The notes beneath the pieces were generated by a model. The model saw only the letters and a program-made list of their open reading frames with translations, was not told the origin of the DNA and did not search any database. Source: Actinomycetes bacterium (GTDB lineage: Bacteria; Actinomycetota; Acidimicrobiia; Acidimicrobiales; RAAP-2). Taken from it: 64,000 bases of DNA. Both the position numbers and the translations under genes were made by a program. The stretch lies in contig JAJYSP010000002.1 of assembly GCA_021793515.1 (NCBI GenBank), positions 1 through 64,000 on the forward strand, given 5' to 3'. Within the stretch, counting starts at the first letter, position 1. Each line of letters opens with the position of its first letter. Below, one piece after another: positions 16,569 to 26,248 of this stretch.

Positions 16569-17775
16569 CGAGCCCCCCCAACAGGTGTCCCATTCGCTCA
16601 CGCTTGGTTCGCAGGTAGTCAATGTTGTACGGCGTCGGCGTGCTCTCGATCGGCACCCGCTCGACGATATTGAGCCCGAACCCCTCGAGTCCGCCGTACT
16701 TGCTCGGATTATTGGTCATGAGTCGCATCGAGCTCACACCGAGGTCCACCAGTATCTGGGCGCCGATACCGTACTCACGCGAGTCGACCGGTAGCCCCAG
16801 CTCGAGATTCGCGTCAACCGTATCGTGACCATTCTCCTGGAGTGCATACGCACGAATCTTGTGACCGAGGCCTATGCCTCGACCCTCGTGTCCGCGCAGA
16901 TACACGACCACACCGGCCCCCTCGGCCGCGATCTTCATCATGGCCGCCTGCAGCTGCGGTCCGCAGTCACAGCGCAGGGAACCGAGGACGTCACCCGTCA
17001 GACACTCCGAGTGCACGCGCACCAAGACATCCCGCGTCGACTGGATATCACCGTAGACCAGCGCGAGATGCTGCTCACCGTCAAGAATCGACTCGAAGAC
17101 CACGGCCTGGAAGTTGCCGAACTCCGTCGGCAGGGCCGCCTCGGCGATGCGCTTGACCAGCTTCTCGTGGTGGCGACGGTAGCGAATGAGGTCCGCGATC
17201 GAGACGATCGGCAGGTGATGGCGCTCGGCGAATGCTTCCAACTCGGGCAAGCGTGCCATGTCCGACTTATCGGCGCTCACGATCTCGCACAGCACGCCCG
17301 ACGGCGACTTGCCCGCCAGTCGACAGAGGTCGACGGTCGCTTCGGTGTGTCCGGCCCGCTTCAGGACGCCACCGGGCCGGTAGCGCAATGGAAAGATGTG
17401 ACCGGGCCGGTTGAGATCGTTCGCGCGCGTCTCGGGGTCGATGAGCGCACGGATGGTCGCGGCACGGTCGTGCGCCGAGATACCGGTCGTGGTGCCGTGT
17501 CGGTAGTCGACGGTGACGGTGAAGGCCGTGCGTTGCGCTTCGGTGTTCGCCACCACCATCAAGGGCAGGTCGAGTTCATCGGCCCGTGCCGACTCGAGCG
17601 GCACGCAGAACACACCCGAGGTGTGTTCGAGGTAGAAGGCCATGGACTCAGCCGTCACGTCCTCGGCGGCCATGATCAGGTCGCCCTCGTTTTCGCGGTC
17701 CTCGTCGTCCACGACGACCACCATCCCGCCCTCGCGAATCGCGCGAACCGCCTCTTCAATCGTCGACAACGCCAC
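16555..17775 (-). CDS. ribBA: Bifunctional DHBP synthase / GTP cyclohydrolase II
   Basis: 406 residues. The N-terminal half (1-205) is 3,4-dihydroxy-2-butanone-4-phosphate synthase with DDEDRENEGDLI and the catalytic block RPGHIFPL. The C-terminal half (about 210-395) is GTP cyclohydrolase II with zinc Cys residues in HSECLTGDVLGSLRCDCG, and RGHEGRGIGL. It supplies both precursors of riboflavin. It starts at GTG with a one-base TAGTG overlap on ribD. Confidence 0.97.
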   Translation of the reverse strand: MALSTIEEAVRAIREGGMVVVVDDEDRENEGDLIMAAEDVTAESMAFYLEHTSGVFCVPLESARADELDLPLMVVANTEAQRTAFTVTVDYRHGTTTGISAHDRAATIRALIDPETRANDLNRPGHIFPLRYRPGGVLKRAGHTEATVDLCRLAGKSPSGVLCEIVSADKSDMARLPELEAFAERHHLPIVSIADLIRYRRHHEKLVKRIAEAALPTEFGNFQAVVFESILDGEQHLALVYGDIQSTRDVLVRVHSECLTGDVLGSLRCDCGPQLQAAMMKIAAEGAGVVVYLRGHEGRGIGLGHKIRAYALQENGHDTVDANLELGLPVDSREYGIGAQILVDLGVSSMRLMTNNPSKYGGLEGFGLNIVERVPIESTPTPYNIDYLRTKRERMGHLLGGLDDVE

Positions 17776-18758
17776 TAGACCTCCAATTCGATACGCACAT
17801 CTTCGCCCACGACGCGCACGTCCACCAATCGACCCCGACGCAAGTCACCAATCGTGGACGTCGTCACGTCGACGAGCGCGCCGACCGTTCCCGTAGATCC
17901 CGCCAGGGCGGGGGCCGTGTACCAGACGATCCGGTTCACGAGCCGCGCGGCGATAAAGGCACTCGCCGTCTTCGGCCCACCTTCGACGAGCGCCTGCAAC
18001 ACACCGTTCGCCCCGAGTTCATCCAGCACCGCGCCGATGTCACCCGAGCGTTCCCAGCACGGGTGCACCTTGGCGTCACTCGGCGCGTGGCCGAGCACGA
18101 CCCGTAACGGTTCGAGGACGACGCCGTCGAGCCGAGCCGTTAAACGCGGGTCGTCGCGTCGCACGGTGCCCGAGCCGACGATGATCGCCTGGCTTCGAGC
18201 GCGAAGGACGTGCGCATCCCGCCTCGCCGCCTCGCCGGTAATCCACTGACTCGAGCCGTCGAGCATCGCAACCACGCCGTCGAGCGTCGCCGCGACCTTC
18301 AAGACCACGTAGGGCCGTCCGGTCTCGCGGTGCCACAGGTACGCCGCGAGTTGCTCGCGCACCACCGACTCCGCGACGCCCACGCTCACCTCGACGCCCG
18401 CGTCTCGCAGGGCTTGCGCACCCGAACCCGCCACGCGAGGGTCCGGATCGAGGGTGCCGACGACCACGCTCGAGATCCCAGCGTCGATGATCGCCTCGGT
18501 GCAGGGACCGGTGCGACCCGTGTGACTACAGGGCTCCAGCGTTACGACGAGGGTGGCTCCGCGCGCCGCCGCGCCGGCGTCGCGCAACGCGACCACTTCG
18601 GCGTGGGCATCCCCGGGGATCTGGGTGTGCCCGACGCCGACGATGCGACCACGTGCATCGACGACCACCGCGCCCACCCAGGGGTTCGGCGGTGCGTGGT
18701 ACCGGGCCTTCTCGCCCTCGGCCACGGCGCGCGTCATGAGTTCCTCGACGTCGATCAC
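17775..18758 (-). CDS. ribD: Riboflavin biosynthesis deaminase/reductase
   Basis: 327 residues. The N-terminal deaminase domain has the zinc motif HAE and PCSHTGRTGPC (about 52-85). The C-terminal reductase domain begins near 150 (RPYVVLKVAATLDG) and ends with VEGGPKTASAF and the NADPH-site strand. It is on the short side for a fused RibD (usually about 350-370). GTG overlaps the rpe stop (GTGA). No riboswitch precedes it, because rpe is directly upstream. Confidence 0.95.
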   Translation of the reverse strand: MIDVEELMTRAVAEGEKARYHAPPNPWVGAVVVDARGRIVGVGHTQIPGDAHAEVVALRDAGAAARGATLVVTLEPCSHTGRTGPCTEAIIDAGISSVVVGTLDPDPRVAGSGAQALRDAGVEVSVGVAESVVREQLAAYLWHRETGRPYVVLKVAATLDGVVAMLDGSSQWITGEAARRDAHVLRARSQAIIVGSGTVRRDDPRLTARLDGVVLEPLRVVLGHAPSDAKVHPCWERSGDIGAVLDELGANGVLQALVEGGPKTASAFIAARLVNRIVWYTAPALAGSTGTVGALVDVTTSTIGDLRRGRLVDVRVVGEDVRIELEV

Positions 18759-19438
18759 GCCTTCATCGCCACCCGTCGCAGGGATCGGGCGGCGGCCAGG
18801 GGGTCGGGCCGCGAGAAGATCGCCGAACCGGCCACGAGCACGTTCGCCCCGGCGGCCACCGCCACCGGCGCAGTGCGCTCGTCGATTCCTCCGTCAACCT
18901 CGAGGTCCACCGCCACACCCTGCACGTCGATCTCGCGACGCGCCTCGGTCACTTTGCCCATGACCTCGCCGATGAATGATTGTCCGCCGAAGCCCGGGAA
19001 CACCGTCATCAAGAGCAAGAGGTCGATCTGACCGAGAAATGGTGCCACCGTAGCGAAGGGGGAATCCGGGTTGGCGGCCAGGCCAACGCGCAACCCGACC
19101 GCGCGGGCCTCGGTGAGCAAGGCGGCGGTGTCGCCGATCTCCACGTGGATGGTGCACCCGTCCGCTCCCGCGGCCTTGAAGGCCTCGAAGTATCGACCGG
19201 GTTCGGTCATCATCAGGTGACAGTCGAAGAAACGGTCGCTGTAGCGTCGCAGCGACGTCACGACCGGCGGTCCGATTGACACGTTCGGCACGAAGTGGCC
19301 GTCCATGACGTCGACGTGGAGCCAGTCCGTCTCGTCGTCGATGGCGCGCACCTGTTCAGCCAACGAGCCGAAATCAGCCGCGAGTATCGAGGGGGCAAGA
19401 CGGAGGCGGCCCGTCGGACCCGCGTCGATGGAAGTCAT
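18755..19438 (-). CDS. rpe: Ribulose-phosphate 3-epimerase
   Basis: About 227 residues. It interconverts ribulose-5-phosphate and xylulose-5-phosphate. It has a TIM barrel with LAPSILAADF, the metal-binding HVDVMDGHFVPN, CHLMM, TVFPGFGGQSF and EVDGGI. I chose the ATG at 19438 because an earlier in-frame ATG at 19471 would sit in fmt. TAGGCT (19451-19446) is 7 bases upstream, so rpe may have its own leaderless start within the operon. It also supplies pentose phosphate for the rib genes it is coupled to. Confidence 0.96.
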   Translation of the reverse strand: MTSIDAGPTGRLRLAPSILAADFGSLAEQVRAIDDETDWLHVDVMDGHFVPNVSIGPPVVTSLRRYSDRFFDCHLMMTEPGRYFEAFKAAGADGCTIHVEIGDTAALLTEARAVGLRVGLAANPDSPFATVAPFLGQIDLLLLMTVFPGFGGQSFIGEVMGKVTEARREIDVQGVAVDLEVDGGIDERTAPVAVAAGANVLVAGSAIFSRPDPLAAARSLRRVAMKA

Positions 19439-19461
19439 ATCCCCCAGCCTAGAGACCCCGG

Positions 19462-20340
19462 TCACCGCCATCGTACGACGTCATTCGAACGGGGTCGGCC
19501 CCGCCACCAGTCCGCGGCCGACATCGTCCGGCTCCCTTCGGGGCGTACTGAGCCGAGCGCCAGCGAACCGCCACGCACGCCCAAGACGACGTCCCCGTCG
19601 CGACGCTTGAGCACGCCTGGTTCCACCACCGTCTCGCCCGCGAACCGGTGGGCTTCGATGAGTCGGACTCGTCGTTCGTCGACGAGCACCCACGCGCGCT
19701 CGAGGCGAATGATGCGAAGGTTCTCCTCGGCTGACTTCGTGGCGTCGAGGTGGAACGTCTCGGCGTCCAACTTGGTCGCGTAGGTCGCCTCGCCCGTCTG
19801 GGCTACGGGATGATCCAGGAGTGCCGGGTCGCCGAGCACGTCGAGCAGGGCTTGCGCGCCCAGCCGGGCCAGGCGGTCCACCAGGTCACTCAACGTCGCG
19901 TCGCCGATCTCGACGCGCCGCTCGAGATGCACCGGGCCCGTGTCGAGCCCCGCCTCAAGGGACATGATCGCCACGCCGGTCTCGCGATCCCCGGCGAGGA
20001 TGGCTCGCTCGACCGGTGCGGCACCTCGCCATCGTGGCAGTAGCGAGAAGTGGACGTTGAGCATCGGCACGCGTTCGAGTACTGCGGCGGAGATCATGGC
20101 GCCGTACGCCACCACCACCCCCCGCTCGACGTCGAAGGAAGCGAGGTCGGCGACTCGGTGCACGACCGGGATGCCCCTCGCCTGCGCCTCGATCTTCACG
20201 GGGCTGGGCGACTCTTTAGCGCCTCGACTGCGACGGCGGTCAGGCCGCGTGACCACGACGGCGACGTCGTGGCCGTAATCACAGAGTGCCCCCAGTGACA
20301 CGACGGCAGCCGGCGGCGTCCCGAGGAAGGCGAGGCGCAT
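19462..20340 (-). CDS. fmt: Methionyl-tRNA formyltransferase
   Basis: 292 residues, slightly shorter than the usual 310. It formylates initiator tRNA. The N-terminal formyltransferase fold has LRLAFLGTP-like start, then NVHFSLLPRWRGAAPVERAI with the catalytic Asn-His, and GLDTGPVH. A C-terminal OB-like tRNA-binding domain follows. It starts immediately after the def stop with no spacing. The def-fmt pairing is standard, since formyl addition and removal go together. Confidence 0.96.
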   Translation of the reverse strand: MRLAFLGTPPAAVVSLGALCDYGHDVAVVVTRPDRRRSRGAKESPSPVKIEAQARGIPVVHRVADLASFDVERGVVVAYGAMISAAVLERVPMLNVHFSLLPRWRGAAPVERAILAGDRETGVAIMSLEAGLDTGPVHLERRVEIGDATLSDLVDRLARLGAQALLDVLGDPALLDHPVAQTGEATYATKLDAETFHLDATKSAEENLRIIRLERAWVLVDERRVRLIEAHRFAGETVVEPGVLKRRDGDVVLGVRGGSLALGSVRPEGSRTMSAADWWRGRPRSNDVVRWR

Positions 20341-20871
20341 CTACTCGCCGAGCAACTGTCCGAGTCCGTCACGGTCGCGGCCGAGCGTGAGGCGACGCTT
20401 GCGCAGCAGCTTCTTCGCCTCGCGACGCTGGTCCTCGTCTAGACGCTCGACAAGCAGCACCCCTTCGAGATGGTCCATCTCGTGCTGGAAGATCCGCCCC
20501 TCGTACTCGTCGGTCTCAATGTCGATCTCGTTCCCGTCGAGGTCGTAACCGGTCAGGTGGACGGCGTTGGGCCTCGTTATCTCCCAACTGAGTCCCGGAA
20601 CCGAGAGACAACCCTCCTCGAAGGTCCACTCACCGTCAGTCTCAACGATGACCGGGTTCACCACCACGACGGGACCGTCGCCCTGGTCGTAGACGAACAG
20701 CCGCTTCTGCACACCAATCTGATTAGCAGCGAGGCCCGCGCCCGGCGCCTCGTACATGGTCTCGATCATGACCTCCGCCAAAGCGGCAATCCGGCCGTTG
20801 ATGTCCTCGACTGGCGTGGTCGCCTGGGTCAAAACGGGGTCGCCGTATACGCGGATGGGCAACGTATTCAC
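20341..20871 (-). CDS. def: Peptide deformylase
   Basis: 176 residues. It removes the N-formyl group from new proteins. All three metal/catalytic motifs are present: GAGLAANQIGVQ, EGCLSVPG and QHEMDHLEGVL (HExxH). It starts at GTG 20871, exactly 6 bases after TAGCCT, with no ribosome binding site. It is first of the def-fmt-rpe-rib transcription unit. Confidence 0.97.
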   Translation of the reverse strand: MNTLPIRVYGDPVLTQATTPVEDINGRIAALAEVMIETMYEAPGAGLAANQIGVQKRLFVYDQGDGPVVVVNPVIVETDGEWTFEEGCLSVPGLSWEITRPNAVHLTGYDLDGNEIDIETDEYEGRIFQHEMDHLEGVLLVERLDEDQRREAKKLLRKRRLTLGRDRDGLGQLLGE

Positions 20872-20877
20872 CGTTCC

Positions 20878-20883
20878 AGGCTA
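20878..20883 (-). promoter_or_regulatory. -10 element of def, leaderless
   Basis: TAGCCT on the minus strand is separated by 6 bases (GGAACG) from the GTG start of def. It lies in the 17-base gap after priA's stop on the same strand's neighbouring unit. Confidence 0.5.
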
Positions 20884-20888
20884 CCGGC

Positions 20889-22592
20889 TCATTCGACGGC
20901 GACGCGCACCGAGGCGGGACGCGACGGGACGTTCACAGCATCGAGCAACGTCTCGATATCGCGCGCGTGCACGACCACGCCCTGTCCGCCCACACTGACG
21001 CGCACTCGTTCGCCGTCGAGCGCTAAAGCGAAGGCCGCCGCGTCCTCACCGCGCAGGGTGGCCGCCGCGCCGAACGGAGCGAGGCCGAGGACCCGTGCGG
21101 TCTCGCGTTCGTCCTCGAGGAGCTGCTCGAACGAGCCCTCCTCGAGGGATCGAAGTACCGCGTCCTGCCCACGGCGCGTCTGGACCACGACGGAACCTCG
21201 ACCGTCGCGACGGGCGCCGACGAGACGCCCGGCCCGTCCGACCACGCCCACCGCCTGGCGACGGGCCGACTCACGCGGTGCCAGGAGATACTGATCGAAG
21301 TCATCGATGACGACCAGTGAGGTCCTTCGTACTCGTTGGAAGACTGCTTCAGTGCCCACGACCACCCGCGCGAGCGCCCCATCGAGCGGGTCGGCCGCGG
21401 TCACGATGCTCACCGGCTGCCCGATCTGCGCCTCGAGGTCGCGCTGGACCGTGCTGACGCCTTGGCGCAATCGCTTGAAGCGAGTCGATCCGCACGACCG
21501 GCAGAACCGCTCTCGCGGTTCGTGGCCGCTCGCGCAGGCAACCAAGTCGTCGGCTTCTTGTTCGGCCAGGCTGCACACGGCGCAACGGTAGAGCTCGTGG
21601 CACTGCGCACACGCGAGCAGTCGCCCCCGGCCGAGCCGCTGGTGCACGACGACGACCGCCACCGGATCGTTGAGTGCGAGTGCCCGATGCACGGCGTCGA
21701 GTGTTTCGCGCGCGAGCAGACCGTCGTGGGGATCCCCGCCGCGCCGGTCGACGACCGTGAGTCGGGGCCATCCACCCGCCAGCCCGGCTTCGCGGTGCCA
21801 GCCTCCGACCATGAATCGAGGACTCGGGAACATCGACGTTGCCCAAAGCGGGCGTCCCTCGCGCCGACACCGTTCGACGAGAACGTCGTAGGCGTGCCAC
21901 GTGGGCACCGATTCCGATCGCAGCGCCTCGTCGTCGACGTCGAGGATGACCGCGCCCGCGACGTGGGCCACCGGTGCCATGGCCGCGCCGCGCGCGCCGA
22001 CCACGATCGGCCACTGCGCGCGCATCCGCTCCCACTGATCGGTGCCCGCGACCTCGCACCCACGTTGCTCGAGTCGTCCACGCAGCCGACGTGCCCAAGC
22101 GTCCGTCGGGGCCACCACGAGCAAACTGCCGGGGGCCGAACGGGTCGTCTCGTAGGCGTGCAGCACGAGTCCGAGCGGATCGGTCGTCGGTGCCAGTTGC
22201 GTGACGCCGGGCTCGAACGCTTCGAGTCGATCGGTGATCGAGGTGCTGAGCGGTCGCTTCGCCGGGGCGGCGGGCAACGCAGTCACCAGCCGCTTCGGCG
22301 AGGCCGATATGAGCAGTCGCGCGAGAGGCGCCAGCCAGCGAGCGCTCGCCCACTCGAGCAGGTCGAGCATCTCGGCGGGCGGCCCGAAGCCCAACCACTT
22401 CCCGATCGGCTTGAGGTCGGGAGTGAGGCTCGCCTCGTCGACCACCCACGCGCGAACGCTGCGATGGTTGAAGTCGACGCGTACGCGGTCGCCGAGTTGC
22501 AGCGACGCTAGGTGTTCGGGCACCAGGTAGTCAAAGGGTCGGTCGACGGCGGCGACCTCGGTCACCACACGAACCGCACGCGGCCCCGTCAC
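20889..22592 (-). CDS. priA: Actinobacterial PriA-like primosome protein (no helicase motifs)
   Basis: About 567 residues from the GTG at 22592, a one-base TAGTG overlap with metK; starts further upstream would invade metK. The N-terminal DNA-binding part has FDYLVPE and GDRVRVDF. The zinc region has CAQCHELYRCAVC and CRSCG. The Walker A site (GxGKT) of canonical PriA is absent: PGSLLVVAPT takes its place, and LDVDDEAL replaces the DEAH box. Loss of ATPase motifs is common in actinobacterial PriA, so a structural role in replication restart is likely. Confidence 0.9.
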   Translation of the reverse strand: MTGPRAVRVVTEVAAVDRPFDYLVPEHLASLQLGDRVRVDFNHRSVRAWVVDEASLTPDLKPIGKWLGFGPPAEMLDLLEWASARWLAPLARLLISASPKRLVTALPAAPAKRPLSTSITDRLEAFEPGVTQLAPTTDPLGLVLHAYETTRSAPGSLLVVAPTDAWARRLRGRLEQRGCEVAGTDQWERMRAQWPIVVGARGAAMAPVAHVAGAVILDVDDEALRSESVPTWHAYDVLVERCRREGRPLWATSMFPSPRFMVGGWHREAGLAGGWPRLTVVDRRGGDPHDGLLARETLDAVHRALALNDPVAVVVVHQRLGRGRLLACAQCHELYRCAVCSLAEQEADDLVACASGHEPRERFCRSCGSTRFKRLRQGVSTVQRDLEAQIGQPVSIVTAADPLDGALARVVVGTEAVFQRVRRTSLVVIDDFDQYLLAPRESARRQAVGVVGRAGRLVGARRDGRGSVVVQTRRGQDAVLRSLEEGSFEQLLEDERETARVLGLAPFGAAATLRGEDAAAFALALDGERVRVSVGGQGVVVHARDIETLLDAVNVPSRPASVRVAVE

Positions 22593-23791
22593 TAGTTCAG
22601 CGACAACTCCCGGCGCAGGTCGTCGACCCGCGGCGTCTGCTCCCACGTGAACCCCTGATCACTGCGACCGAAGTGTCCGTACGCCGCGGTGCGCTGGTAG
22701 ATCGGACGACGCAGGTCGAGGTCTCGGATGATCGCCGCCGGTCGCAGGTCGAAGATAGCGTCGACGGCCTTGGCGATCTTGGCCCGGTCGACGGTCTCGG
22801 TGCCGAAGGTCTCGACGAGCACCGAGACGGGACGCGCCACCCCGATGGCGTAGGCCACCTGCACCTCGCAGCGTTGCGCCGCGCCCGCTGCGACGACGTG
22901 CTTGGCCACCCAGCGCGCGGCGTACGCCGCCGAGCGGTCGACTTTGGATGGGTCCTTGCCGGAGAAGGCGCCGCCGCCGTGGCGGGCCATGCCGCCGTAG
23001 GTGTCCACGATGATCTTGCGCCCGGTGAGCCCGGCGTCGGCGTGGGGACCGCCGAGGACGAATTTGCCCGACGGGTTGACGATGACGCGCATGGAACTCG
23101 TGTCGAGATTCGACGGCAACACTGGCCGAATCACGTGCTCGAGCACATCCTGGCGAATAGTGGTCTGTGAGTCGTAACCATCTTCGTGCTGGGTCGAGAC
23201 GAGAACTGTGTCCACCGCCACCGGCCGTCCATCCTCGAACGCGATCGTGACCTGGGTCTTGCCGTCTGGGCCGAGGTACGGAATTAGTCCCGAGCGACGG
23301 ACCTGGGCCAGGCGCATGGAGAGTCGGTGCGCCAACCAGATCGGCACTGGCATGAAGTCGTCATTGTCGTTGCAGGCGTAGCCGAACATCATGCCCTGGT
23401 CACCCGCCCCGAGCGCGTTCAGCTGGTCCTCGCCACCCGAACCACTGCGCAGCTCAAGGGCGGCGTCCACGCCGCCGGCAATATCGGGGCTCTGCTTGTC
23501 CAACGAGACGAGCACCGCACAGGTGCGCCCGTCGAACCCCTTGCTCCCATTGTCGTAGCCAATGTCGAGAATCGTCTTGCGCGCGATGGCGTTGATATCC
23601 ACCACCGCCGAGGTCGTAATCTCGCCCGCGACCACGCAGAGTCCCGTCGTGAGCAGGGTCTCGCACGCCACGCGCGCGTGAGCGTCCTGAGCGAGGATGG
23701 CGTCCAGAACGCTGTCAGAGACCTGATCCGCGATCTTATCGGGATGCCCTTCCGTTACCGACTCCGACGTGAAGAGGGTGCGATCGCTCAT
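22592..23791 (-). CDS. metK: S-adenosylmethionine synthetase
   Basis: 399 residues. It makes SAM from methionine and [17 protein letters not shown] at the N-terminus, [12 protein letters not shown] and [15 protein letters not shown] are the family signatures with the metal and phosphate ligands. The ATG overlaps the coaBC stop (ATGA). No SAM riboswitch is visible, because the gene is inside an operon. Confidence 0.98.
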   Translation of the reverse strand: MSDRTLFTSESVTEGHPDKIADQVSDSVLDAILAQDAHARVACETLLTTGLCVVAGEITTSAVVDINAIARKTILDIGYDNGSKGFDGRTCAVLVSLDKQSPDIAGGVDAALELRSGSGGEDQLNALGAGDQGMMFGYACNDNDDFMPVPIWLAHRLSMRLAQVRRSGLIPYLGPDGKTQVTIAFEDGRPVAVDTVLVSTQHEDGYDSQTTIRQDVLEHVIRPVLPSNLDTSSMRVIVNPSGKFVLGGPHADAGLTGRKIIVDTYGGMARHGGGAFSGKDPSKVDRSAAYAARWVAKHVVAAGAAQRCEVQVAYAIGVARPVSVLVETFGTETVDRAKIAKAVDAIFDLRPAAIIRDLDLRRPIYQRTAAYGHFGRSDQGFTWEQTPRVDDLRRELSLN

Positions 23792-25020
23792 TGGTCTCCT
23801 TGCGGTAACAATGCAACCACCCTAGTCAACACCTCTAGCGCAACGTCTTCTTTTGTACGCATCGAGACCGCGACCGGCTCATGGTCACGCATTAGCAGTC
23901 GCACCTCATTGGTCGGTGACTCGAAGCCCGCGCCCGGGGTCATGACGTCGTTGACGACCAAGACGTCCACACCCTTTCGATCAAACTTCGCCTGGGCGTT
24001 GGCGAGCACGTCAGTGGACTCCGCGGCAAAGCCAACGATGACCTGCCCATCTGGTCGGTTCGCGACCAACTCCACCAGGATGTCGGGTGTCGCCACGAGC
24101 GCCAATTGGGGCGGGCCCGCCGCTTTCTTCAGTTTGTTCGGCGCCGGATCGACCGTGAAATCCGCGACGGCCGCCGCCATCACGATGACGTCCATGTCCT
24201 TGGCCAGCGTCAGGGCCTGCTCGCGCAATTCGGCCGCGGTGACGACCGCCACGACGTCGATGCGGCTCACTACGTCAAGGGCGAGGTCCCGATCCGTCGT
24301 CGTCACGAGAGTCACCGCCGCCCCGAGCCGGGCGGCAACCTCGGCGATGGCGTAGCCCTGGCGACCCGACGACCGGTTCGTGATGACGCGTACGGGATCG
24401 ATCGGCTCGCGGGTCCCCCCCGCGGTGACGAGGACGCGCCGTCCCGTCAACGGGCCACGGTACCCCTCAATGATGCGTTCGACCAGCGACACGATCGTCG
24501 CCGGTTCGGCGAGTCGTCCCGGGCCCTCGTCGCCCCCGGCGAGGTGGCCGCGTTCGGGTTCGAGTACCAGGACGCCCCGGCGCCGCAACGTGGCCAGGTT
24601 CTCCTGAACGACGGGCTGTTCCCACATCTCGGTGTGCATCGCCGGACAGAGCAGCACCGGCGAGGCGCTCGCCATCAGGGTGGCGGTGAGCAGGTCATCG
24701 GCGAGGCCCGCGGCGAAGCGGGCAATCAGGTGGGCCGTAGCGGGCACGACCACGATCAGATCGGCCGACTGGCCAAGGGTCGTGTGGGGAATCGGCAGCT
24801 CCGGATCGTCGTACAAGCCAACCCTCGCGGGCTCACTCGCGAGCGCGCTGAAGGTGAGCGGCCCCACGAAACGCGTCGCGTCAGGCGTCAGGATCGGTGC
24901 GACGTGGTAGCCAGCATCTCGCAGGCGCCGCAGCACCTCGACCGCCTTAAACGCCGCGATTCCGCCCGCGACACCGAGAACGATGTGAGGCGATGGTGAA
25001 TCAGGCGTCGCGGAGGGCAT
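23788..25020 (-). CDS. coaBC: Phosphopantothenoylcysteine decarboxylase / synthetase
   Basis: About 410 residues from the ATG at 25020, overlapping rpoZ by 20 bases. The N-terminal CoaC flavoprotein half has [10 protein letters not shown] and PAMHTEMWE. The C-terminal CoaB half has [22 protein letters not shown] and FAAES. The position of the E. coli decarboxylase Cys (ACGD) reads AGGDEGPGR here. Other actinobacterial CoaBC proteins also lack it as far as I recall. It makes phosphopantetheine for CoA. Confidence 0.94.
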   Translation of the reverse strand: MPSATPDSPSPHIVLGVAGGIAAFKAVEVLRRLRDAGYHVAPILTPDATRFVGPLTFSALASEPARVGLYDDPELPIPHTTLGQSADLIVVVPATAHLIARFAAGLADDLLTATLMASASPVLLCPAMHTEMWEQPVVQENLATLRRRGVLVLEPERGHLAGGDEGPGRLAEPATIVSLVERIIEGYRGPLTGRRVLVTAGGTREPIDPVRVITNRSSGRQGYAIAEVAARLGAAVTLVTTTDRDLALDVVSRIDVVAVVTAAELREQALTLAKDMDVIVMAAAVADFTVDPAPNKLKKAAGPPQLALVATPDILVELVANRPDGQVIVGFAAESTDVLANAQAKFDRKGVDVLVVNDVMTPGAGFESPTNEVRLLMRDHEPVAVSMRTKEDVALEVLTRVVALLPQGDQ

Positions 25021-25351
25021 CGGTGAAGGCGTCCAGGTCGTTGGCCTCGTCCTGGTGCGCCTGAGCCGCGTCTCGGTCGCGACGCTCTTGCTCAAGCTCC
25101 TCGGCCGTGGGACGGTGGAACTCGAGTTTGCCCTCGTAGAGCTCCTGAAGCGACAACGACAGCGACTTGTTCGACAGCGACGTCACCTGGGGCGGGATCA
25201 TCGATCCGTGACCGGAACCGAGCCCGTTGTAATAGTCGTTGATCTCGCGCGCGCGAATCGCCGAGACGGCGACCAGGGTGAACTTCGAGTCACCGACCTT
25301 GGCCAGCAACGCTTCAATGGGTGGGTCGACAAGCGAAGGGCGCTCGGCCAT
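25001..25351 (-). CDS. rpoZ: DNA-directed RNA polymerase omega subunit
   Basis: 116 residues, a little longer than usual because of an acidic C-terminal tail. KFTLVAVSAIRAREINDYYNG is the conserved omega helix, and the position between gmk and coaBC is standard. It aids RNA polymerase assembly. The gene starts 14 bases after gmk. Confidence 0.93.
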   Translation of the reverse strand: MAERPSLVDPPIEALLAKVGDSKFTLVAVSAIRAREINDYYNGLGSGHGSMIPPQVTSLSNKSLSLSLQELYEGKLEFHRPTAEELEQERRDRDAAQAHQDEANDLDAFTDALRDA

Positions 25352-25365
25352 GGATTCAGTCCTTT

Positions 25366-25932
25366 TTACGCGAGGGAACGACGGTCTCGTCGAAGCATCT
25401 CCAGTATAGAGAGGATTTCGCCGGTGGCTCGCTCGACGTCGTCATTGACGATCACGTGCGTCGCGAGCCGTTCACCGATTCGCATCTCGTTGGCGGTGCT
25501 GTGCAAGCGCCGTTGCACGTGATCCTCGGTGTCGCCGCGTCCGCGCAGCCGGGCTTCGAGTTGATCCATCGACGGTGGGACGATCAGGAAGATCACGACG
25601 TCGTCGTAGTGGCGTCGTACCTGTTCGGCACCTTGCACTTCGATCTCGAGCAACACGTCCGCGCCACCGGTATCGGTGGGCACCGGTGTGCCGTAGAGGT
25701 TCCCGTGGAACTGCGCCCACTCGAGGAATCGTCCCTCGTCGATGGCTTGTTCGAACGTCTCGCGGTCCACAAACACGTACTCGTCGCCCGTTTCGGACTC
25801 GCGCTTAGCGCGCGTCGTCCAACTCCGGCTCAGCCACAGCTTCGGGTCTCGCTCCGTCAGTCGCCGCGCAATCGTCCCCTTGCCCACACCACCGGGACCA
25901 ATCAGCACCGCCAGCAGCGGTTCAGCGCACAA
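25366..25932 (-). CDS. gmk: Guanylate kinase
   Basis: 188 residues. It phosphorylates GMP to GDP. TTRAKRESETGDEYVFVD, FLEWAQFHGNLYGTP and DVLLEIEVQGA match guanylate kinases. The P-loop is GPGGVGKGT rather than the usual GPSGAGKST, and SRSWTTR replaces SVSTTTR in the GMP site. The start overlaps the mihF stop by 11 bases. Confidence 0.95.
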   Translation of the reverse strand: MCAEPLLAVLIGPGGVGKGTIARRLTERDPKLWLSRSWTTRAKRESETGDEYVFVDRETFEQAIDEGRFLEWAQFHGNLYGTPVPTDTGGADVLLEIEVQGAEQVRRHYDDVVIFLIVPPSMDQLEARLRGRGDTEDHVQRRLHSTANEMRIGERLATHVIVNDDVERATGEILSILEMLRRDRRSLA

Positions 25933-26242
25933 GGGCTCGGAACAGTTCAGCGCGTTGCTTGGGGCCGAGACCGCGGATCCGACGGGTCTTGGCGATCTGC
26001 GCCTTCTGCATGATGCGCTCGGCCTTCACGTCGCCGATTGCCGGCAGCGCGCTGATCAAGTCGTAGGCGCGCATCTGTGCGATGCACTCCTCACGATCAG
26101 CGAGTTCGAACAACTCCTCCAAGGAGAGTTCACCCGACTTAATCTGCCGCTTCACCTCAGCACGACGCCGACGGTTCGCCACGGCGAGGCGCGAGGCTTG
26201 AACTCGCTGCTCCTGCGACAGTGTGGGCGGTGTCGGTGTCAC
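25922..26242 (-). CDS. mihF: Actinobacterial integration host factor
   Basis: About 106 residues from the GTG at 26242. Features are a basic helix LAVANRRRRAEVKRQIKSGE, then SLEELFE and the helix-two-turn-helix LPAIGDVKAERIM, closing with RIRGLGPKQRAELF, the mIHF hallmark. It binds DNA as a nucleoid protein. GTG is preferred over ATGs at 26269 and 26257 because TATTCT lies exactly 6 bases before it. It is first of the mihF-gmk-rpoZ-coaBC-metK-priA unit, a classical actinobacterial order. Confidence 0.94.
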   Translation of the reverse strand: MTPTPPTLSQEQRVQASRLAVANRRRRAEVKRQIKSGELSLEELFELADREECIAQMRAYDLISALPAIGDVKAERIMQKAQIAKTRRIRGLGPKQRAELFRALVR

Positions 26243-26248
26243 GCGCCC

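Noticed and set aside
18759-20871. FMN riboswitch upstream of the rib genes
   Set aside because: No room: rpe, fmt and def coding sequence extends directly upstream of ribD.
20889-22592. PriA as a decayed pseudogene
   Set aside because: The frame is intact over 567 codons with zinc Cys retained; loss of the ATPase motifs is usual in actinobacteria.
23788-25020. CoaBC missing the decarboxylase Cys as a novelty
   Set aside because: The Cys of E. coli is replaced by Gly, but as far as I recall other actinobacterial CoaBC proteins also lack it, so it is probably a lineage trait.
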